A stretch of 7,057 bases of DNA from Chloroflexota bacterium (GTDB taxonomy: Bacteria; Chloroflexota; Anaerolineae; Caldilineales; Caldilineaceae). Each line of letters opens with the position of its first letter. The stretch's first letter is position 1. Location: positions 1 through 7,057 of the forward strand of contig QEUW01000386.1 in the NCBI GenBank assembly GCA_003577005.1, read 5' to 3'. Shown here piece by piece: positions 5,093-7,057 of the stretch. The notes under the pieces are model-generated. The model did no database searches. It had not been told where the DNA came from and was given only the letters and a program-made list of their open reading frames with translations. A program made the position numbers and the translations under genes.

Positions 5093-6027
5093 TACGTCTA
5101 CTCATCCTCCTCCTCGGCCCGACCGCCGTGGGCAAGACTGAACTGAGCCTGGGCTTGTGCGAAACCTTTGCCGGCGAAGTTGTCAACGCCGACAGCCGCC
5201 AGATTTACCGCGGCATGGACATCGGCACGGCCAAACCTACCTTAGCAGAGCGGCAACGGGCGCCTCACCATCTGATCGACATTCGCAACCCTGATGAGCC
5301 GCTCAGCGCCGCCGAGTATCAGCAGCTTGCCTACCAGACGATCGATGCAATTCATGTACGCAACCGCATTCCCTTTTTGGTCGGAGGCACCGCGCTCTAT
5401 TTGCGGGCAGTGACACAGGGGTTGCGCTGGCCGGATGCGCCGCCCAATCCGGCTCTGCGCGCTGAACTCGAGGCTGCTCTGGCCGTGGAGGGTGTGGCGG
5501 CGCTCTACGACCGCTTACAACAACTAGACCCGGCCACCGCCGCCGTCATCGACCGCAACAATCCACGCCGTCTCGTGCGGGCACTGGAAATATTCCTCAC
5601 CACCGGTCGTTCGAAAGTAGAGTTAGAAGGGGCCACGCCGCCACCGTACCGGATATTACAGATAGGGTTGACCCGCCCCCGTGCCGCCCTGTATGAGCGC
5701 ATCGACCGCCGGGTCGAGCAGATGGTCGAACAGGGGTTGGTCGAGGAGACACAACGGCTGCTGGCGGCGGGTTATGGGCCTCCGCTGCCCGCCATGACCA
5801 GCCTGGGCTATCGTGAGATCACGGCCTATCTGAACGGAGACATGACCCTGGCTGAGGCGGTGACCAAGATCAAGACCGAAACGCACCGCTATGTACGCTA
5901 TCAGGAGACTGCCTTTCGCAAGCTGCCAGGTGTGCGCTGGTTCGACCTTGAGCAGGAGCAGGCGGAGACGGTTTACCAGGTTGTGGGCGAATTTCTGGGG
6001 CGCTGGCCGCACAGTGAAGCCCCGTAG
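5089..6027 (+). CDS. miaA: tRNA dimethylallyltransferase (MiaA)
   Basis: This 312-residue enzyme transfers a dimethylallyl group to N6 of A37 in tRNAs reading codons that start with U. Conserved blocks appear in order: the P-loop GPTAVGKT (10-17), [20 protein letters not shown] (31-50) with the catalytic Asp D35, HHLIDI (60-65), [11 protein letters not shown] (97-107), [14 protein letters not shown] (155-168), SLGYREI (238-244) and the C-terminal tRNA-contact helix [15 protein letters not shown] (265-279). In this last block the more common R-Q-x-T-W-F is Y-Q-E-T-A-F, with Ala replacing Trp; the rest of the motif is intact. Length is typical. ATG 5089 is the only plausible start because the P-loop begins at residue 10 and no ATG or GTG precedes it in frame. 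There is no Shine-Dalgarno sequence; the start sits in a heptad repeat. Probably cotranscribed with yraN. Confidence 0.96.
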   Translation: MLRLLILLLGPTAVGKTELSLGLCETFAGEVVNADSRQIYRGMDIGTAKPTLAERQRAPHHLIDIRNPDEPLSAAEYQQLAYQTIDAIHVRNRIPFLVGGTALYLRAVTQGLRWPDAPPNPALRAELEAALAVEGVAALYDRLQQLDPATAAVIDRNNPRRLVRALEIFLTTGRSKVELEGATPPPYRILQIGLTRPRAALYERIDRRVEQMVEQGLVEETQRLLAAGYGPPLPAMTSLGYREITAYLNGDMTLAEAVTKIKTETHRYVRYQETAFRKLPGVRWFDLEQEQAETVYQVVGEFLGRWPHSEAP

Positions 6028-6047
6028 GTCGCCCTACCAGGGCGACC
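6027..6047 (+). terminator. 9-bp hairpin at the end of miaA, terminator-like
   Basis: GGTCGCCCT (6027-6035) pairs perfectly with AGGGCGACC (6039-6047) around a 3-nt loop, ACC. The stem starts at the last base of the miaA stop codon. It is followed by GCGCTATATATCT, not a true T-run, so it may be a weak terminator or a 3'-end stabiliser. Confidence 0.5.
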
Positions 6048-6115
6048 GCGCTATATATCTGGACGATGGTGCGTGTTCCCGGCAGCTCGGCAATTACCAT
6101 TGACCGAAACACCTG

Positions 6116-6124
6116 TGCTATGAT
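6116..6124 (+). promoter_or_regulatory. Extended -10 promoter placing the transcript start at the next ATG
   Basis: TGC followed by TATGAT (6119-6124) forms an extended -10 element (TGn plus five of six matches to TATAAT). TTGACC (6100-6105) is near but only 13 nt upstream, too close for a normal -35. Transcription starting about 7 nt after the -10 would begin at 6131, exactly the A of the ATG, suggesting a leaderless mRNA. Confidence 0.5.
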
Positions 6125-6130
6125 GTAGCT

Positions 6131-7057
6131 ATGGCCGCGCCAGATCAAAGATCCGAACTTTACTCGCTTCCCATTCTCGACACGTTTGCCTTCAGCCAGT
6201 CCAGCTTGCAGGCATACGAGGATTGCCCGCGCCGTTTCTGGCTCACGTACGTGGAGCAACTGCCCTGGCCGGCGGTCGAAGCGTCACCCGTGCAGGAACA
6301 CGAGGAACTGATGCGCCTCGGCTCCACCTTTCACCGGTTGGTGGAACGGGCGGAAGTCGGTCTCGATACCGACCTGCTGGCTGCTGCGTTGGAGCCACCG
6401 TTGGCCGGCTGGTTTGACGCCTACCTGCGCCACCGCCCGGCGGATCTGCCGGCAGAGTACGTCGAAGTGGAGCACGTCCTGACGATTCCGTTTCCGAATG
6501 CGGGTGCCGCGAATGCGGAGCCGCCCGCTGCCAGCGTTTCTTCCATAGCTGGGCAGCGGCGCTACCGGCTGGCGGCCAAATATGACCTCATCGCCGCAGA
6601 CCCGAATGGCCGGGTGGTGATCATCGACTGGAAGACCACTCGCCAACGTACTGACCCGGCCACGCTTCGCCAGCGTCTGCAGACGCTGGTCTATCCCTAT
6701 GTGCTGGTGGAGGCGAGCGCCTGGCTGCCGTGGGGGCCGGTTCGGCCCGAACAGGTGGAGATGCGCTACTGGTTCACCGCTGCGCCGGCGCAGCCCGTGG
6801 TCTTCCGCTACGATGGGGCGCAACACGAGGCGACACATGAGCGGTTACACGGGCTGGTTGCGGACATTCTGAGCAGGGCTACCGAAGGCGACTTTCCTCT
6901 TACGCCGGATACGCCCATCAACCGCAAACGTTTTTGCAATTTCTGTGTCTATCGCAGTCGCTGCAACCGCGGCGTCGCAGCCGGCGATGTCAGCGAGCTT
7001 GGCGACCTGGAGGATCTCTTCGCCGTCGATCTCAAGACCGCCCTGGAGTTTACGCTG
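6131..7057 (+). CDS. Cas4/RecB-like PD-(D/E)XK nuclease with predicted Fe-S cluster, N-terminal part
   Basis: The frame is open from ATG 6131 to the window end (309 codons), so the C-terminus is missing. The opening FSQSSLQAYEDCPRRFWLTYV (residues 21-41) and later GSTFHRLVER (64-73), KYDLIA (150-155), VVIIDWKTT (162-170) and QTLVYPYVL (184-192) are the order of motifs in the PDDEXK_1/Cas4/AddB-C-terminal group. Predicted metal and catalytic residues are H68, E114 or D152, D166 and K168. C32 with C269, C272 and C278 (FCNFCVYRSRC) match the split four-cysteine Fe-S pattern of Cas4 and AddB nucleases. A likely role is DNA end processing or repair. No cas gene or CRISPR array is in the window, and no helicase domain is visible, so it is better called a standalone RecB-like nuclease. 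No Shine-Dalgarno precedes the ATG; a -10 element directly upstream suggests a leaderless transcript. Confidence 0.88.
   Translation, partial: MAAPDQRSELYSLPILDTFAFSQSSLQAYEDCPRRFWLTYVEQLPWPAVEASPVQEHEELMRLGSTFHRLVERAEVGLDTDLLAAALEPPLAGWFDAYLRHRPADLPAEYVEVEHVLTIPFPNAGAANAEPPAASVSSIAGQRRYRLAAKYDLIAADPNGRVVIIDWKTTRQRTDPATLRQRLQTLVYPYVLVEASAWLPWGPVRPEQVEMRYWFTAAPAQPVVFRYDGAQHEATHERLHGLVADILSRATEGDFPLTPDTPINRKRFCNFCVYRSRCNRGVAAGDVSELGDLEDLFAVDLKTALEFTL

Noticed and set aside
6284..6838. A 184-codon open frame on the minus strand
   Set aside because: It is antisense to the continuous + frame carrying ordered nuclease motifs and the four cysteines.

Overview
The window is an ordinary bacterial chromosomal segment of about 7 kb, moderately GC-rich. 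Every convincing gene lies on the + strand. I suggest a member of Chloroflexota (Anaerolineae/Caldilineae type). This is inference from protein flavour, GC content and two repeat styles I associate with those genomes (CACAGAG-type inverted repeats and GTTCTAC-type heptad repeats). There is no rRNA or other decisive marker, so the assignment is tentative.

Layout. At 3-143 is the C-terminus of a ZIP-family metal transporter. It is followed by a 397-base gap (144-540) holding a compact multi-stem element and a second inverted repeat. At 541-927 is a small stand-alone glycogen-binding (CBM48/AMPK-type) domain protein. At 1149-2318 is a membrane site-2 protease (M50) with two C-terminal CBS domains, ending in a strong hairpin. 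At 2565-3008 is a UspA-type universal stress protein with a plausible sigma-70 promoter. A structured 270-base leader (3009-3278) precedes rplS (bL19, 3279-3641), which has a textbook intrinsic terminator. Then come rnhB (RNase HII, 3735-4418), a 100-bp palindromic CACAGAG-type repeat, yraN (UPF0102, 4626-5042), a GTTCTAC-like heptad repeat running into the start codon of miaA (tRNA dimethylallyltransferase, 5089-6027), a hairpin, and the first 309 codons of a Cas4/RecB-like PD-(D/E)XK nuclease with four candidate Fe-S cysteines (6131 to the window end), which looks leaderless.

How the genes relate. rplS-rnhB-yraN is a widespread bacterial order linking ribosome assembly with nucleic-acid maintenance; miaA adds tRNA modification and the last gene adds DNA processing. 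The upstream half (ZIP, CBM48, M50-CBS, UspA) looks like separately transcribed stress or homeostasis genes rather than one operon, since each is preceded by its own 170-400 bp spacer. I found no convincing new multi-gene system. The most interesting material is in the gaps: structured RNA-like elements, small dispersed repeats beside start codons, and apparent SD-less starts.
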